Assembly (NCBI RefSeq): GCF_900454025.1
Contig: NZ_UGQM01000001.1
Location: 992,001-1,056,000 of the forward strand
DNA length: 64,000 nucleotides
Direction of reading: 5' to 3'
Origin: Mycolicibacterium gilvum
GTDB lineage: Bacteria; Actinomycetota; Actinomycetes; Mycobacteriales; Mycobacteriaceae
In this document: one piece after another, positions 9,208-22,000 of the stretch
Layout: each line of letters begins with the position of its first letter
How positions within the stretch are numbered: the first letter of the stretch is position 1
Translations under genes and position numbers: made by a program
Notes under the pieces: model-generated
Told to the model about the DNA's origin: nothing
Seen by the model: the letters and a program-made list of their open reading frames with translations, nothing else
Databases searched by the model: none

Positions 9208-11855
9208 GGCGCCACCCTGAACTGTTCGCGCAGCGCGGCCTCGTCCAACTTCACCACGCCGGCGCCGACGGCCAGCACCTCGTATCCTTCGACGTCGAGC
9301 ACCCGCTTGGCCTGCATCAACGCCCCGTTGACACCGGCGGTCGCCACACCCAGCGCGGCCGCAGCCTGGGCCAGGGTGAGCTCGCGTGCGCCGGCGGCCA
9401 ACAACTCTGCCAGCAGGGTCTTGATCTGGGTGTCGGTGATCACGATGCGCCCGGCCAGCTTGCGCTGCGCTGTGTACACCTTGCTGCCGATCACCTTGGC
9501 GGGCAGCGGGTTCGCTCGCACCGGCTCCTCAACGTCGAACAGGCTCGGGGCACCGCCCTGCTTCGTGACCGCCGGTATCGGCGCCGGCGTGCCCGCGTGC
9601 CACCAAGTCGGTTCGACCGCAGCCACCTGTTGGGCCCAGGCCGGGAGCTGGCCCGCCACGAATGCCAGCACCGGCACGATCGCCTCGGCCGGGGCGGCGC
9701 CGCCGTGGTAGCCGGCGTTGCGGGCGCCGTAGCGGATGTCCGGGTCGACGGCCAGGACCACCCGATGGGTGTCGGTGAGCACCCGCGGGCCCTCGACCAC
9801 GACTTCGCGCTCGGGGTCGACGTTCGCGAGATCACCGTGTGCGCGTTGGCCGTAGGTGTTGGCTCTGTTCACCGTGGCGCCGGTGCCGTAGTCGATGAGG
9901 TGCCCGTGATCCGAGGTGATCACCACGGCACGCCCGGCGCTGCGGGCCACACCGAGCAGGGCGCGCAGGTGTGTGATGGTGTCGATGGTCCAGTCGGTGC
10001 CGCCGGGATCGGTGTGATGCAGGGTGTCGTCGACGTAGTTGAGCACCACCGCCACAAGTGGCCGGTGGTCGGTGTCGGCCAGCGCATTGGTGACGTCGGT
10101 GGCCAGCGACGCGCCGGGGGTGATCGCGTCCAGCGCGGCCTTGTGGAAGATCGGGTCCGGTCCGCCGCCGGTGGCTTCCAGGTGGGCGTCGCGGATCAGC
10201 GACAGGAAGCCCCTGCGTTCGACGTCGTCGGCGCCCTCGCGCAGTTCGCCGCACAGCAGCGAGCAGCGGCTGCGCCGGGTGAGCGTGGGCAGCACTGCCA
10301 GTGCACCGCCGCGGCGGCTGTCGGCGGACACCTCGGTCCAGCCGTCCTGCTGGATGGCGGTCACCAGATCGTTGGCCGCGGCCACCGACAGCGCGTCGAC
10401 CACCAACAGCAGCGTGGGGGTCTGGCGGGCGATGGGCACCACCGCCTCGCGTAGTACGTTCTCCACCAACGGCACTCGGGGTTTGGGTGCTTCGGCCAAT
10501 GCGTGGGCGAACACGCGGTCATGGCGGGCGCGCCGCGCCAGCACGGTGTCGATGACGGCGCGCAGCGCAGCGGCAGCCGTCGGCTGCTCGGCGCCGCGGC
10601 GCGTCTTGGTCAGTGCGGTGTCCACCCAGGAGTCGCGGGTGAGGTAGGCAGTGGTGGCCTCGGGCAGCCCGGTGGCGACGCTGATGGGCGAGGCCAGCCA
10701 GCGGGACAGCCGGACTGCGCCGGAGAACGCGTCGACGGTCTGCGAGTCGGCGGCCAGGAAGTGCCGGTTGACCTCGGCCCAGTGCGCCTCGATGCGGGCC
10801 TGGACGGCGGGGGTGAGCAGTGCCGCGTCCAGGTCGGCGGGCAGTGCCTGAGGCAGCGCCTCGGTCAGGGCGTCGGCCAGTGCATTGATGCGGGCCTGCA
10901 AGCCTTGCGGCAAGAGATCCGATGATGCTGCGGCAGTGCCGATGTGCAGGTCGTTGGCAATCGATGCGGCGGCCTGCAGCACGGTGTGCGGGTCTTTGAG
11001 GGCGGTGGTGACCAGGCCGCGGGCACTGGTGTACCAGGCGTGCAGGGCTTCGGAACCCAGGCTGGTCAGTCCGTAGTGGCCGAGGAACATCCCGAGCGCT
11101 TTCGGGTCGGTGGTGTCGTCCTGGCAGAACAGCCCCGCGATCACCCCCAGCGGCACCAATTCGTTGATCCGGCCGGCGCTCAGCAGGGCTGCCAGCGGCT
11201 CAGCCAGCAGGCCTGCGCGGCTGCCCAGCCAGCCGGCCGCCGCGTCGAACAGGTCGGCGCCGCCGCGGACCCGTAGGTCGGCCAGGTTGGCCGGGGTGTC
11301 CGCTGAACGGGTCCACTCCAGGATTGCCAGCGGGTCCACCTCGACACCGGTGTCCTTGACGATCTCGAGCGCGTCGCGGGCCAGGGTGGTCATGGCGTGG
11401 TCGCGGGTCAGCACGCCGCCGGGGGCGGGGGTGTAGGAGTCGGGGGACAGCACGGCGAGCAGACCGTTGGCCACCGCGCGGTCGTTGCCCACCCCCCGGT
11501 ACAGGGCGGGCTCGATGGTGCTGGCGGAGAAGTTGCCGCGCAACGCATCCCACGGGTCGGGGGTGATCAGTCGGCCGTCCAGCAGGTGCGCCAGCACGGT
11601 GTCGCCGAGATCGTCGTCATCGACGTCGGTGAGCACCACGGTCCAGCCGTCGGCGTCGCGGGTGTCGATGGCCTCCCAGATCGCCAGCACCGACGGGCAG
11701 GGCACCACCGTCACCGGGATACCCTTGTGGTCGAAAGAGTCTCCGGCCCAGCGTGGTTCGGCACGCAGGCCGAGCACGCCCCGGCGGTAGCGTTTGGCGG
11801 CGGCCTTGTCCAAGCGGGCCCGGATGATGGGCTCGGTGGCGGTGAGTGGGCTCAT
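9204..11855 (-). CDS. pglZ: PglZ, alkaline-phosphatase-superfamily BREX core protein
   Basis: The protein has 883 residues. The PglZ domain shows a metal-site strand LLLVVDALS near residue 485 and [11 protein letters not shown] near 648, where the Asp and His residues match the alkaline-phosphatase fold. PglZ is the signature protein of BREX. The C-terminal end has an extra helical region ([20 protein letters not shown]) that resembles a winged or HTH DNA-binding segment. ATG 11855 is preferred because it shares ATGA with the pglY stop; GTG 11864 nine bases upstream is an alternative. In Streptomyces Pgl, PglZ is toxic without its partners, which fits the tight coupling seen here. Confidence 0.93.
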   Translation of the reverse strand: MSPLTATEPIIRARLDKAAAKRYRRGVLGLRAEPRWAGDSFDHKGIPVTVVPCPSVLAIWEAIDTRDADGWTVVLTDVDDDDLGDTVLAHLLDGRLITPDPWDALRGNFSASTIEPALYRGVGNDRAVANGLLAVLSPDSYTPAPGGVLTRDHAMTTLARDALEIVKDTGVEVDPLAILEWTRSADTPANLADLRVRGGADLFDAAAGWLGSRAGLLAEPLAALLSAGRINELVPLGVIAGLFCQDDTTDPKALGMFLGHYGLTSLGSEALHAWYTSARGLVTTALKDPHTVLQAAASIANDLHIGTAAASSDLLPQGLQARINALADALTEALPQALPADLDAALLTPAVQARIEAHWAEVNRHFLAADSQTVDAFSGAVRLSRWLASPISVATGLPEATTAYLTRDSWVDTALTKTRRGAEQPTAAAALRAVIDTVLARRARHDRVFAHALAEAPKPRVPLVENVLREAVVPIARQTPTLLLVVDALSVAAANDLVTAIQQDGWTEVSADSRRGGALAVLPTLTRRSRCSLLCGELREGADDVERRGFLSLIRDAHLEATGGGPDPIFHKAALDAITPGASLATDVTNALADTDHRPLVAVVLNYVDDTLHHTDPGGTDWTIDTITHLRALLGVARSAGRAVVITSDHGHLIDYGTGATVNRANTYGQRAHGDLANVDPEREVVVEGPRVLTDTHRVVLAVDPDIRYGARNAGYHGGAAPAEAIVPVLAFVAGQLPAWAQQVAAVEPTWWHAGTPAPIPAVTKQGGAPSLFDVEEPVRANPLPAKVIGSKVYTAQRKLAGRIVITDTQIKTLLAELLAAGARELTLAQAAAALGVATAGVNGALMQAKRVLDVEGYEVLAVGAGVVKLDEAALREQFRVAP

Positions 11856-14800
11856 TCCAGCCACCAGCGCACGTGCACCTTCTTGCCGGAATCCTGCAGC
11901 GCCGCGGTGATCTCGCTCTGCAGCCCAGCGAGGTCGTCGGTGTTGCGCAGTACCCGGTCGCGTTCGGTCACTGTCGGCGGGGTTGGCGGGGGCGGTGGCG
12001 GCGGGGTGGCCGGTTCGCGTTCGACCACCCAGTGCACCAGTTTGCTTTCGGCGGCGGTCAAGTCGTCAGACAGCGAGCGGCCCGGGATCGACACCGCCTC
12101 CTGCAGTGACTTCCAGATGGCGTTGGCCCGGTCCCCGACGTCGCCACCGGTGCGGGCGCCGGTCTTGAGCACCTCGACCAGCGGCCACTTGAAGTTGCGC
12201 AGCGTGACGCTGTCGCGGGGTGCGTCGGCGCCGATCTGTCCGGCGGTCTCCAAGGCCACCGGCAGCCCGACACCGGCGAGGGCGTCGATCACCGCGACGT
12301 TTCCCGCAGTGCGGGACAGGGTGTCGGCCGCGTCGTGCAGCGCCCGTGCGGCGGTCAGCCGGTCGTCGGCACCGGCGACGGCGTCCAACCGGCCGTAGGC
12401 CTTGTCCAGTTCGTCGACCAGGTGGCCCAGTTTGGTGCCCACTTCGGTGGCGTGTGTGCGAACCTGTGCGGCGAAGTCGGCGACGTTGGCTCCGGTGAGG
12501 TAGGTGCGGGCCATGGTGTAGCCGAACAGTTTGGCGGCGTGGGCGCGGGCGTCGTCCCAGGCCTGCTGTTCGGGGAGTTGTTCGGCGCGCAGTTCGATGT
12601 TTTGCCGCATCCGGCCCAGCGGTGGCGCGGTGATGGCGCTGCCCGCCTCGAACCAGGCCCGCTTGCGCAGCAGCGCCCAGGCGCTGACCACGAGATCGCG
12701 GACCTCGGGTCGCAGCCCCCACGCCGGGGTGAGTGCGTCGATGTGGGTTTGCAGCGCGCCGACGGTCACCGGGTCGGCGTTCTGGGCGGCCCGGTCCAGT
12801 TCGGTGGCCCAGTAGTCGAACGAGGTTTGGTCGAACAGGAAGTGGTCCTCGGTGGCCTTGCCGACGCGCAGTGGGCCGGCGATGCGGCGGACCGCGGTGC
12901 GGTCGGCGCCGGGGTTGGTGGGTACCCGGCCGTCTCGGTGGGTGCTGGCCTGCTCGACGTAATCGCGGACGGTTTCGAAGTTGCGGGCGGTGACCTCGCT
13001 GTCGGCGGGATCGAACTGCGGGTGGTTGGGGTAGGTGGCGCTGAACGCCTGGTCGATGATGTTCAGGAATGCGTTCTCGAGGTTTGCCGCGGGCGGCAGT
13101 TGCGGCTGGAAGTCGCGGCTGAGCGAGGTCAGCACGTCGAACTGCTGGGAGTCGGCGGTGATGCGCTTCGAGTCGGCCGGTTCGATGCCGTAGGCCTGTT
13201 TGAGCAGGTTGTCGAAGCCGGTGCGGGTGCCGCTCTCCAGGTTCTTCAGGATGCCCAGGGCCTGGGCGCGGTCGGTGGCCGAGAGGTGATCGGAGTTCTC
13301 GGTCCAGCGGTCGCCGCTGCCGGTGAACAGCCAGTCCAACTTGACCAGCAGCGCCAGGTCCTCCATCGCCGACTCGGTGAAGAACCGGGGCAGCCACACC
13401 ACGGTGTGCCGGTCGCCGCCGGCCAGCAACCGGTCGATGCGGTTGATGTCGTCGGCGCTGGTGAAACCGGCCTCGTCGAATGGGTAGTCCACCACCGCCC
13501 GCCAGGTGCCGGGCCGGGCGTCGAACGATTGCTCGGGCAGTGACGCGGCGTCGCGAACGTTGCCGAACACGATGTCGACCTCGCGGCGCGAACCGCGCCA
13601 GATGACGGTGCGGGTGGCCGCTCCGCCCAGATCGTCCTGGGCGGTGCCCACGCCGAGCGCCTGGTGGATGAGCCGGCGCAGCAGCGCGCGGCGGCGGCCC
13701 GAATTGTCTTCGGCGCGAATGCGATCCAGCACTGACTGGTAGTCGACCTCGGCGAGCTGTACCCGGATCACCGGGTTGGCGCCGTCGGAGACGCTGATCT
13801 CCGGGGCGTCCTTCTGCGCCCAGTCGCGCACCACGCCCAGCACCACCCGGGCTTCGCCGCCGGCGACCATCGCCTTGATGGAGCCGTGGTTCAGCGCGGC
13901 CAGCCGGCCGGCGGTGATGTCGCGCAGCGCGGGCACATTCGGTGCGATCGCCGACAGCAGAAGGGTTTTGGCGATGCGTTCCTGGCCGCGGAACCCGCGC
14001 GGCACCGAGTCGGGGTCGGTGTCGAGTTGTTCGGTGCTCACCCCGTGCTTGTCCAGGAGTGTGGGCAGCAGCCGGTTGCGGTACAGGTCGTGGGCGGCGT
14101 CGAACATGTTCTTGGCGTGACTGTCGATGGGTTCGCTGCCCTTGACGATGTAGTCGAACGCATCGCCGACCGGGATCAGGTCCTCGACGGTCAGGGTATC
14201 GCGGCGGTCGACCAGCATGCGCTGCATGACCTTGAGTGCGGTGCGTTCGCGCTGCATCACGGAGGACAGGTTGCGCAGCGTGGATACCAGCACCGGGGAG
14301 AACGGATAGGTCAGGCGGAACTCGGCCTCCGACGCCCCGCGGTGTTTATCGTCGGCGTTGAGGCTGTCCCGCAGCACCTCCCAAACCTCCGGGCTACGGG
14401 TCAGATCGGCGAACGCCTTGTTCAGGATCTCCTGGGCAGCTTCGTCTTTCGGCTTGAGCAGCCGGGCGTGGGCGACTTCGGCCAGGTTGTCATCACCCAG
14501 TTCGATCTCACGGAACCGGCCCTGCTGATATTGAAAAGCACGGTCAAGGGCGTCCTGCTCGGCGCCGGAGGCCCCGGCGTCCGCGAACCACTTGCGCAGG
14601 TCCATCTGCCGGGAGATGAATGAGATCAGCGGGATGGCCCGTTGGCGGCCCGAGGATTCGACCAATTTGGTGATCTTCTGCGATTCGCGGGCGAAGAACT
14701 CGGTGTCGCGCACCGAGAACGCCAACCACAGAACCAGTTCGTCGAGGAACAGCACCACCCCGTCATAGCCGAGTGCCTGGGCGTGCTCGGAGATCACCAC

Positions 14801-15538
14801 CAGCCCGCGATCCAGATCGACGTAGTCCGCGGTCTCGGCGAACGACCCGAAGTAGCTGCCCGCCAACGCCGACACCAATTCTCGACGTTCCGGGTCCTCC
14901 GGGCCCGCGGCCAGCGCACCCCGGTAGCGAGGCAGATCCCAGCCACCGCCGATTAGCCCGCTCCAGGGATCGCCACTGCCGCCGCCGCTACTGCCACCCA
15001 GCCCCGCCAGGAACTGCTCGTCACCCATCTTGTCGCGCAGGTTCTCGGCGTCGGTGAGCAGCTTGTCGGACAGGTGCACCGCCGGCAGCGGAGCCTCGGG
15101 GTGCAGCCGTGTGATCTGGTCGACGTAGCCGCGCAGCACTGCCTGCTCCAGGGACGTGGCGCCGAGCAGGTGATAGGTGAGCCGTAACAGCTTCTTGCCG
15201 GCCAGCTCGCCGTCGTAGTGCCCGGTGAGCGCCTGGAACTTTGATGTCCGGACCGCGGGATGGTTGCCGAGCAGCGCGTACAGCACGGCCATGAAGTGGC
15301 TCTTACCGGAGCCGAACGACCCGGTCAGATACGCCGCCCGGGAGGTGTTCTGATTGACCGCATCGGCCACCAGATCCAGTGCGGAGTCGAAGTTCTCGCG
15401 CAACGACACGGTGAGCACGTAGGCGTCCAGGGTGGCGGCGATGTGCGCGTCGTCGGTGCTGTCGGTCAGTCGCAGCACGTAGTCGTCGCTGCCGACGCGT
15501 TCGGGGATGTCGATGACGTCACGAAGGAGGACGGTCAT
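11852..15538 (-). CDS. pglY: PglY, large P-loop ATPase of BREX type 2
   Basis: The protein has 1228 residues. [11 protein letters not shown] near residues 70-80 is the Walker A motif, and [14 protein letters not shown] near 250 is the Walker B region. This is the BrxC/PglY ATPase family, usually about 1200-1300 residues. The start at ATG 15538 shares ATGA with the pglX stop and follows AAGGGCAG; the frame is open upstream but only as an overlap of pglX. A proline/threonine-rich linker precedes the last 60 residues. It is expected to form the ATP-dependent core of the type 2 BREX complex with PglX and PglZ. Confidence 0.93.
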   Translation of the reverse strand: MTVLLRDVIDIPERVGSDDYVLRLTDSTDDAHIAATLDAYVLTVSLRENFDSALDLVADAVNQNTSRAAYLTGSFGSGKSHFMAVLYALLGNHPAVRTSKFQALTGHYDGELAGKKLLRLTYHLLGATSLEQAVLRGYVDQITRLHPEAPLPAVHLSDKLLTDAENLRDKMGDEQFLAGLGGSSGGGSGDPWSGLIGGGWDLPRYRGALAAGPEDPERRELVSALAGSYFGSFAETADYVDLDRGLVVISEHAQALGYDGVVLFLDELVLWLAFSVRDTEFFARESQKITKLVESSGRQRAIPLISFISRQMDLRKWFADAGASGAEQDALDRAFQYQQGRFREIELGDDNLAEVAHARLLKPKDEAAQEILNKAFADLTRSPEVWEVLRDSLNADDKHRGASEAEFRLTYPFSPVLVSTLRNLSSVMQRERTALKVMQRMLVDRRDTLTVEDLIPVGDAFDYIVKGSEPIDSHAKNMFDAAHDLYRNRLLPTLLDKHGVSTEQLDTDPDSVPRGFRGQERIAKTLLLSAIAPNVPALRDITAGRLAALNHGSIKAMVAGGEARVVLGVVRDWAQKDAPEISVSDGANPVIRVQLAEVDYQSVLDRIRAEDNSGRRRALLRRLIHQALGVGTAQDDLGGAATRTVIWRGSRREVDIVFGNVRDAASLPEQSFDARPGTWRAVVDYPFDEAGFTSADDINRIDRLLAGGDRHTVVWLPRFFTESAMEDLALLVKLDWLFTGSGDRWTENSDHLSATDRAQALGILKNLESGTRTGFDNLLKQAYGIEPADSKRITADSQQFDVLTSLSRDFQPQLPPAANLENAFLNIIDQAFSATYPNHPQFDPADSEVTARNFETVRDYVEQASTHRDGRVPTNPGADRTAVRRIAGPLRVGKATEDHFLFDQTSFDYWATELDRAAQNADPVTVGALQTHIDALTPAWGLRPEVRDLVVSAWALLRKRAWFEAGSAITAPPLGRMRQNIELRAEQLPEQQAWDDARAHAAKLFGYTMARTYLTGANVADFAAQVRTHATEVGTKLGHLVDELDKAYGRLDAVAGADDRLTAARALHDAADTLSRTAGNVAVIDALAGVGLPVALETAGQIGADAPRDSVTLRNFKWPLVEVLKTGARTGGDVGDRANAIWKSLQEAVSIPGRSLSDDLTAAESKLVHWVVEREPATPPPPPPPTPPTVTERDRVLRNTDDLAGLQSEITAALQDSGKKVHVRWWLE

Positions 15539-18500
15539 GTGCGGGCTGCCCTTCGGCCGCGGCGGACCGGTTGCGGCCGCCAACTGGTCAGGTCGGTCAC
15601 CGTGAGGTGATGCTCGTTCAGACGTGAGGTCAGTTCGGCGTCGACGGTGTCGGCCACCGATTCGCCGTACTCCGGGTCGATCTGGTTGTGCCACTGCCGC
15701 ACCCACGGCACCAGCTCGTGAAGGCCGGCCAGCAGCGGCACGAGCCGAGTGGTGTCCCAGCCCTCGTCGATCCGCGCACTGATCAGCGACGCCAGGGCCA
15801 GCGCCTGTTGGGCGTGGTCCCAGCCGGCCCAGCCGAGCAGTTCGGTGGCGTCGGTGTCGCGTCCGACGGCGGGGTAGCCGATGAATCGTTCCTTGGGGAC
15901 GTCGAGCTTGCCGCGGTGCGCCCAGTAGGAGGACTTCACGAAGTCGGCGGGCTTGTACTTCGGCGGCACCGGGATGGGGGAGGGCAGCTTCTCGCCGGCG
16001 TCCTCGCGACGTTGCAGCGCCCAGGTGTCCTCCCAGGCGGCACGCTTGTCCAGACCGGAGGGCTTGTAACGGTAAGCCGCCAGGAACGGAACCGTCTCGT
16101 CGGCAAGCAGTTTCGCCAGGGCGGCACCGGTGGTGGCGTTCGGGTCACCGGCCCACAGCCGCAGCACAGAGCGGAAGTCCGCGTCACGATCCAGCACATC
16201 GGCCAGTTGCGCCACCGACTGCGGCGTAGGTCGGCCGTCCCGGTCGAACCACAGTGCGCGGTCCTCGACCCGGTCCAACAGCCAGCCCCGCAGTGCGGAC
16301 TCGACCTGCTTGTCCCACGGCTCGGATGCCCAGCGCCGCTTGTACTCCGGTTTCTCCAACAGGCGGATGTGCGGGTTGGATTCGATGGCATCCAGGCGAC
16401 GTTGCAGCAGTTCGCGGTAGTCGGCGGGGAAGTGATCGGGGATTTCGGTGGTAGGCGTGGAGCCGTGTCGCTCGAACCAGGCGGTCTCCTCGCCATCCTT
16501 CATGCGACGCGCGAGGGCGATCTCGAAAGCACGCTCGCCGAGCGCAAGCCCGGGCAGGTCACCGGTGAAGATGAAGTCGTCCTCGACCAGCCTGTAGATA
16601 CGGTAGTACTCCCAGTCGAGTTCTTCCTGCTGGGAAATCAGCAAGGTGCGCAGGCGGTTTGACTCGGTGCGAGCGGCGCCGAGCGCTGCCGCAGTTGGCG
16701 TTTCGGCCTCGGCGACTTTTGCGGGGGACTGGTCTTGAAGTCCCTGGGCGAGATCATCGAGCCGGGTGGCGCGTTCGATGGGTGTGGTAGAGGGCAATGG
16801 GAAGTCATTGAGGGTTGTACCGGTGAACTCATACGTTCGTGACCAAGGATGTTCTGCCGCACCGCCTTTTGGTTGGCTGTTCTGTTTTAGCCAGAAGCAG
16901 GCCACTGACGAGTTCAGCACACCCAGGAGTCGCAGATGATCCTCGACCGACGCGCCCGCCGACAACTTGACCACCGGCGCAGACTGTTTGAATACCTTCC
17001 CGCCGCGATCCAGGACGAAGTGATTGTGAGTGGCGACAAAGGCGAAGGCAATGGAGAGAGGACTGCGGAAACGCTGCGGAAAGAACATCGAGTGGTCGAT
17101 CCAACGCAAACCGCGTTCTTCGAGTGTCTGCTGGAAATCGATTCTCTGGCTAAGCAGTACGCGATTTGGCCACAAATAGCGCATAGCGCGGGTGCCAAGA
17201 GAAGCGGGTTCACCCTCGGAGTCGTACGGGAACAAGGTGTCTAGTTGAGGGGTGATGGTGTAGTCGCGCACGTCTTCGCCGAGGATCACCGAGACGACAT
17301 TGTCCTCAAGACCCAATGTTCTGGAGGTAGCGGCTGGCAAGTAGAAGGCATCATCGCTGCCTGTGTGGGTCGTGCGGCCCGTAACGAGAATCCGCTCTGA
17401 GAGCTTCGCTGTCTGACGATCGATCTGCTGCTGAAGTTGTACGGCACCGCCGCCCGATAGGCTCCACGGATGGGTATTGAGGGCCTGTCGCGGCAGGTCG
17501 GCGACACTGATGTAGACATCTTCGTGGCCAGCCTTGGCAACGTGCTCGACGATCGATGTCCAATACGGGCCAAATCCGCACTCAATGGCATCGGCCGGAG
17601 TCTCCCTCACTCCCTTGCTGAGCACGGCGCGCACAGTTGTCGCAACTGGCGGGCGATTGCGTCCAAAGAGAATGGCCGTCGGGGTTCCGTCCATATTGTG
17701 CCCAGGAATCCACGCGCCTTCAGAATCAATCACGAGTTGAAGATCGACGGTCGGTAGAAACTCTTCAATCAGCTTCGACCCGAACTCACGCTTCATGAAT
17801 GAGTTCGACGTGATCTGTCCGACCCATCCGGCTGGGCGGGTTCCGGCCGAGCCACGTGCGAGCCGGAAGAACAACTCCATGAACGGAACTGTCAACGCGT
17901 ACTGCCGATGGGGGGTCTTGTACAACTGTCGATACGTCGCGTTCAGCGCAGCATCCTTGACCGTGATGTACGGCGGATTACCCACTACCACATCGTGTTC
18001 GCGCTGCAGGATGCTGCGCAGCGCGTCAGCGTCTTCGGTGGCATCGGCGCGGATCGCCGGGCCGGCCAACAGGTCTTCGGGCAGCAGTTGCTGGTTGGCA
18101 CCCCACAGCAGGCTGTCGCCAGCCGCCAGGTGTGGGGTATAGCCGATGTTCTGCTCGATGCTGCTGTCCCCGGCGGCGTGCAGCGCGGCGACGAGCAGGC
18201 GGAAGCGGGCGATCGCCACCGCGAACGGGTTGATGTCCACGCCGTAGATGCCGTCGAGCGCCTTGGCGACAAGTTCCCGCGCACCGAGTGCCGGGGCTTC
18301 GTGCTGCCACCGTTGATGCAGCCGAGCGAAGGCGCCGAGCAGGAAATGCCCTGAGCCACAGGTCGGGTCGATGACCGTGAACCCCTGCAGCGGCCGGTCG
18401 GCCAGCGCGGGCTCCATGGTTTGATCGAGGATGAACTCCTCGACGAACTCCGGGGTCTGCAACAGCGCATACGTCTTCTTGGCGTGCTCGGACAGATCCT

Positions 18501-19077
18501 GGTACGCGTCGCCCAAGAAACGGGTGTCCACCCCGGCGAACCCGTACAGCGGTTGCCCGCCGTCATCCTGTTGCCACCAGAACTCCAACAGGGCACGCGC
18601 CGCGTCACCGGAGGGCGCCACGAGATGCAGCGGCGAGAACCGGTCCACCAGACCCGCCGTCGCAGTGAACTTGCCGAAGTGGGCGATGATCTGGGCGAGC
18701 CACTCCCGGTCGGTGTGCTCGGGATGCTTCTGGAAGTAGGCGCGGCGGGCGTCAAGTGCCTGAGCGCGGTGATCGGCATCGGCGCCACCGATCCAGCGCG
18801 GGGACAGCAGCGCATTGTCCTCGCAGTAGCGCGCGAACACCGTCAGAAGCACCCAGGCCACCGCGGCCTGCGTCACCCGGTCATTGCGCCACTCCTGCCA
18901 GGTGGCCGCGGTGCGCTGCGCGGCGAACGCCGCGTCGTAGTCGCGCCGCCACGCGTCGAGCACACGGTCCTGGCGGGCGTGCTCGTCAGCGCCGTCGACA
19001 CGCGCCCGCAGATCGCTCTCCAACGCCAAGACTTGACGTTTCAGCACGGTCGCCAGTTCCGCTGCAGCCCAACCCAT
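15535..19077 (-). CDS. pglX: PglX, N6-adenine DNA methyltransferase of BREX type 2
   Basis: The 1180-residue protein has the SAM-binding motif [11 protein letters not shown] near residue 235 and the catalytic NPPY motif of gamma-class N6-adenine methyltransferases near 368. Between them lies the [16 protein letters not shown] strand typical of type IIG-like enzymes. PglX marks host DNA at a non-palindromic site and is part of the defence complex. The ATG 19077 start overlaps the pglW stop by one base (TAATG). In Streptomyces coelicolor the system phase-varies through a G-tract in pglX; I saw no comparably long homopolymer here, only runs of about six. The recognition sequence cannot be predicted. 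Confidence 0.95.
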   Translation of the reverse strand: MGWAAAELATVLKRQVLALESDLRARVDGADEHARQDRVLDAWRRDYDAAFAAQRTAATWQEWRNDRVTQAAVAWVLLTVFARYCEDNALLSPRWIGGADADHRAQALDARRAYFQKHPEHTDREWLAQIIAHFGKFTATAGLVDRFSPLHLVAPSGDAARALLEFWWQQDDGGQPLYGFAGVDTRFLGDAYQDLSEHAKKTYALLQTPEFVEEFILDQTMEPALADRPLQGFTVIDPTCGSGHFLLGAFARLHQRWQHEAPALGARELVAKALDGIYGVDINPFAVAIARFRLLVAALHAAGDSSIEQNIGYTPHLAAGDSLLWGANQQLLPEDLLAGPAIRADATEDADALRSILQREHDVVVGNPPYITVKDAALNATYRQLYKTPHRQYALTVPFMELFFRLARGSAGTRPAGWVGQITSNSFMKREFGSKLIEEFLPTVDLQLVIDSEGAWIPGHNMDGTPTAILFGRNRPPVATTVRAVLSKGVRETPADAIECGFGPYWTSIVEHVAKAGHEDVYISVADLPRQALNTHPWSLSGGGAVQLQQQIDRQTAKLSERILVTGRTTHTGSDDAFYLPAATSRTLGLEDNVVSVILGEDVRDYTITPQLDTLFPYDSEGEPASLGTRAMRYLWPNRVLLSQRIDFQQTLEERGLRWIDHSMFFPQRFRSPLSIAFAFVATHNHFVLDRGGKVFKQSAPVVKLSAGASVEDHLRLLGVLNSSVACFWLKQNSQPKGGAAEHPWSRTYEFTGTTLNDFPLPSTTPIERATRLDDLAQGLQDQSPAKVAEAETPTAAALGAARTESNRLRTLLISQQEELDWEYYRIYRLVEDDFIFTGDLPGLALGERAFEIALARRMKDGEETAWFERHGSTPTTEIPDHFPADYRELLQRRLDAIESNPHIRLLEKPEYKRRWASEPWDKQVESALRGWLLDRVEDRALWFDRDGRPTPQSVAQLADVLDRDADFRSVLRLWAGDPNATTGAALAKLLADETVPFLAAYRYKPSGLDKRAAWEDTWALQRREDAGEKLPSPIPVPPKYKPADFVKSSYWAHRGKLDVPKERFIGYPAVGRDTDATELLGWAGWDHAQQALALASLISARIDEGWDTTRLVPLLAGLHELVPWVRQWHNQIDPEYGESVADTVDAELTSRLNEHHLTVTDLTSWRPQPVRRGRRAART

Positions 19078-22000
19078 TACGTCGTCTCCCTGTTACCGAC
19101 GACGGGAACCGCATCCAGTGCATCCCGCCACAACACGAACTGACCGCCCGGCGACCCCAATTGGATCGGCTTGCGGTCCACCAGCGCCCCGACCTGCCCA
19201 CGCAGCTGCGGCAGCACCACCCACACCGGTCGCCGGCGCGGAGCGGCCAGATCGCTGAGCGTTGCCAGCAGGTCCAGATGCCCGTAGCGGGCCAGCGGGG
19301 ACAGCTCGGTCAGGATCAGCGGCGAAGCGCTGCGCGGCCCATCGAACACCGCCGCCCGCAACTTCTCCCGCAGCGCCGGGGCCACCCGGTCGATCACCGC
19401 CCGCAGGCCTTGGGCGTCGCGGGCGGTGGCCTCGGCGGCATCGGCTCCGCGGATCAGATCCCACGGGATGCCGCGCTCGTCGGCGAGCTTCTGCATGCCC
19501 GCGATCAACTCCGTCGTCACGTCCACCAGTTCGCCGCCGTAGGTCATGGCCAGGTGTTGGGCCACCCGCTCGTGGTCACCGGGGCGGTCCCGCGGGATCT
19601 GCACCCCGACAGCCACGAACCCGGCTTCGTCGAGCGAACGGCGCAACAGGGCAACGGAGTTGGCTGCCTGATCGATGTCGGCCACCGTCTCGCCCGTCGC
19701 GGGCAGGGCGGTGGGCTGCCGGGTGTGCATGCTGGTGACGCTGGGCGGTTCGGCGTCGGGGAAGCAGTAGACCTCGCGGGCGGCATCCCAGGTCAGGTTG
19801 AGCGCGGTCTGCGCGAGGATGGTGTCCAGGTGCGGGCGTTGCGGCACCTTGTCCAGTTCGGGGAACCGTGCGGTGACCCGGCTGCGGATCTGCGAGGCCG
19901 ACAGCGACTCATTCTGCGCCAACCCGCGCAGCGCCTCGGCCACCGCGGCGGCCGGGGACATGGCGGCGTTGTGCAGTTCCCCGCGGCCCGACACCGCGGC
20001 GTGTTTGGCGATCGCGGCGGCCAACCGGACCAGCCGGCCGTCGGTGGGCATCGGGGCGGTGGTGTCGTTGTCGGCGACGGCGGTGTACCCGGCCTGGAAC
20101 GCGGTGCGCAGCGCCGCGGCGGCGCGCACGGCGGGGATGACCGCGTTCGGGTCCGCCGACACCAGCTCGTCGGCGCATTTCGCGGCCGCCTCGGCGGCGC
20201 TGAGCAGCATCTCGTCGGTGGCCAGCAGTGCCAGGCGGCGGCCGTGACGGCGTCGCACCAGAGTCTTCTCATCCGAGGCGGTTTCGTGCTCGTGCAGCCG
20301 GTCCAAGGCGACCCGCAGCAGCCCGGCCGCGGCGCGCTCGGCGCGGGGGTCGATGCCGCCGAGGCCGGACTGGGGGAGCTGGGAGCGGATCTCGGCGGTC
20401 AGCGTGGACACCGCGGCCACCCCGCCGAAATCCTCGATCACCCCGCGGGCGATGTCGGTCAGCGCGTCGAGCAGCTCGCGGGTGGCCGGAGTGTTGGCCC
20501 AGTCCTCCTGCAACTCCTTGATCAGCTGGGTGCCGCGCTGCGGGGCCTTGCCGAGCTTCTCGGCCAGTTCGGTGCTGCTGGCGAAGCCGTCCAGCCCGGG
20601 GGTGGTGCCGAGCAGCAGGGCGGCCGCGTCGCGGCGGGTGGTCGACGACCGCGGCGACGAGACCGCCGACAGCAGCAATGCGACGGTGTCGTCCAGGCTG
20701 CGCAGTTCGGTGCCCGACGGCTGTGGTTGCTGCTTGCCCAGGCGTTTGGTCCAGGCCCGGTAGCGCTCGACGATCTCCTTGCGGGTGTCCTTGGCCTCGC
20801 GGGCCACCAGCCGGTTCAAGGTGGTGGAATCCACCGCCAGCAACTCCCCGACGGTGGTCACCGCCGCCGAGGCCAGCGCGGAGACGGCCCGGGCACTGAG
20901 CCCGGCGACACTCAAAGCGGTTGCGGCGTCGGCCTTTTCGGCGTCAGCGTCGTTTGCCTGTGGCGTGACGGGGGTGTCGGCGGCAGTGAAGGTCTGCCGC
21001 CAGGCCCGCAGCATGTCCTCGGCGGTGTCTGGTCGGCGGGCAGGGTCGCGGGACAGCGCGGCGGTGAAGAAGGCGACCATCGCCGGGGCCAGGGCGGCCT
21101 CGAACATGGCCGGTGCCACGGCAACGTCGTCATCGACGGTGGCCGGGTGGGCGCCGGGGTCGGGGCCGTAGTGCGGGGTGGCGCCGGTGGCCATCTCGAA
21201 CAGCACCACCGCGGCGCCGTAGCGCTCGGCCGCCGTGTCGTACCGGCGGCGAATGCCGGTGCCCAGGAACGGATCCAGATACGGCGGGGTGCCGGCCTCG
21301 ACATTGTCCGGCGACACCCCGGCCATCGAGAAGTCGAACATCACCAGATGCGTGTCGGCGCGTGAACTGCTCTGATATACACCGAGATTGGACGGTTTGA
21401 TGTCGCGGTGCGTGACGCCGTTGCGTTCCAGCGCGACCAGTGCGGTCAGCAGGTCGGTGCCCCAGCGCTGCAGCACGTCGATGGACAGGCGTCCGCGGTT
21501 GTTGAGTTCCTCGGCCAGGGTGGTGCGCCCGGCGTAGCGCAGGATCAGTGCGGTGCGCCCGCCGACGTCTTCCACGCCGTGCAGGGTGACGATCCGGTCG
21601 TCGTTCTCGAAGCGGCCCAGCACCTGGGCTTCGGCGCGCAGCCTTTCGGCGGCGTCGGGGTCCTTCGCGACCTTGAGCACTCGCAAGGCGCCGCCAATCT
21701 GGTTGTCCTTCACCAGGATTCCCACCGCGGTGGAGCCGGCGCCCAGTTTGCGTTGGTAGACGAACCGGCGGCCGGCGAGCTCGGCGCCCGGCCCTGCTTC
21801 CAGCGGGTCGGTGCCCGTGGTCTTTAGCAACAGCTCGTTGCGGACGTCGTCGAGCCGCGCGACGAACTCGCCGATGTCGGCGATGCGGTCGGCCGGGCTC
21901 GGGTTGGTGGCGTCGAGTACCAGCTGACGCAGGGGGGTCCGGACCTGGGGCATCTCAGCGGCCAGGTCTAGGCCGCGGTCGCGACGCAGCCGGTCGATCA

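Noticed and set aside
15535..19077. Phase-variable G-tract in pglX as in Streptomyces
   Set aside because: Only runs of about six G were seen; not long enough to claim slippage.
18756..21365. An 869-codon plus-strand open frame opposite pglX/pglW
   Set aside because: Antisense shadow of GC-rich coding sequence; low-complexity product, and pglX and pglW motifs are clear on the other strand.
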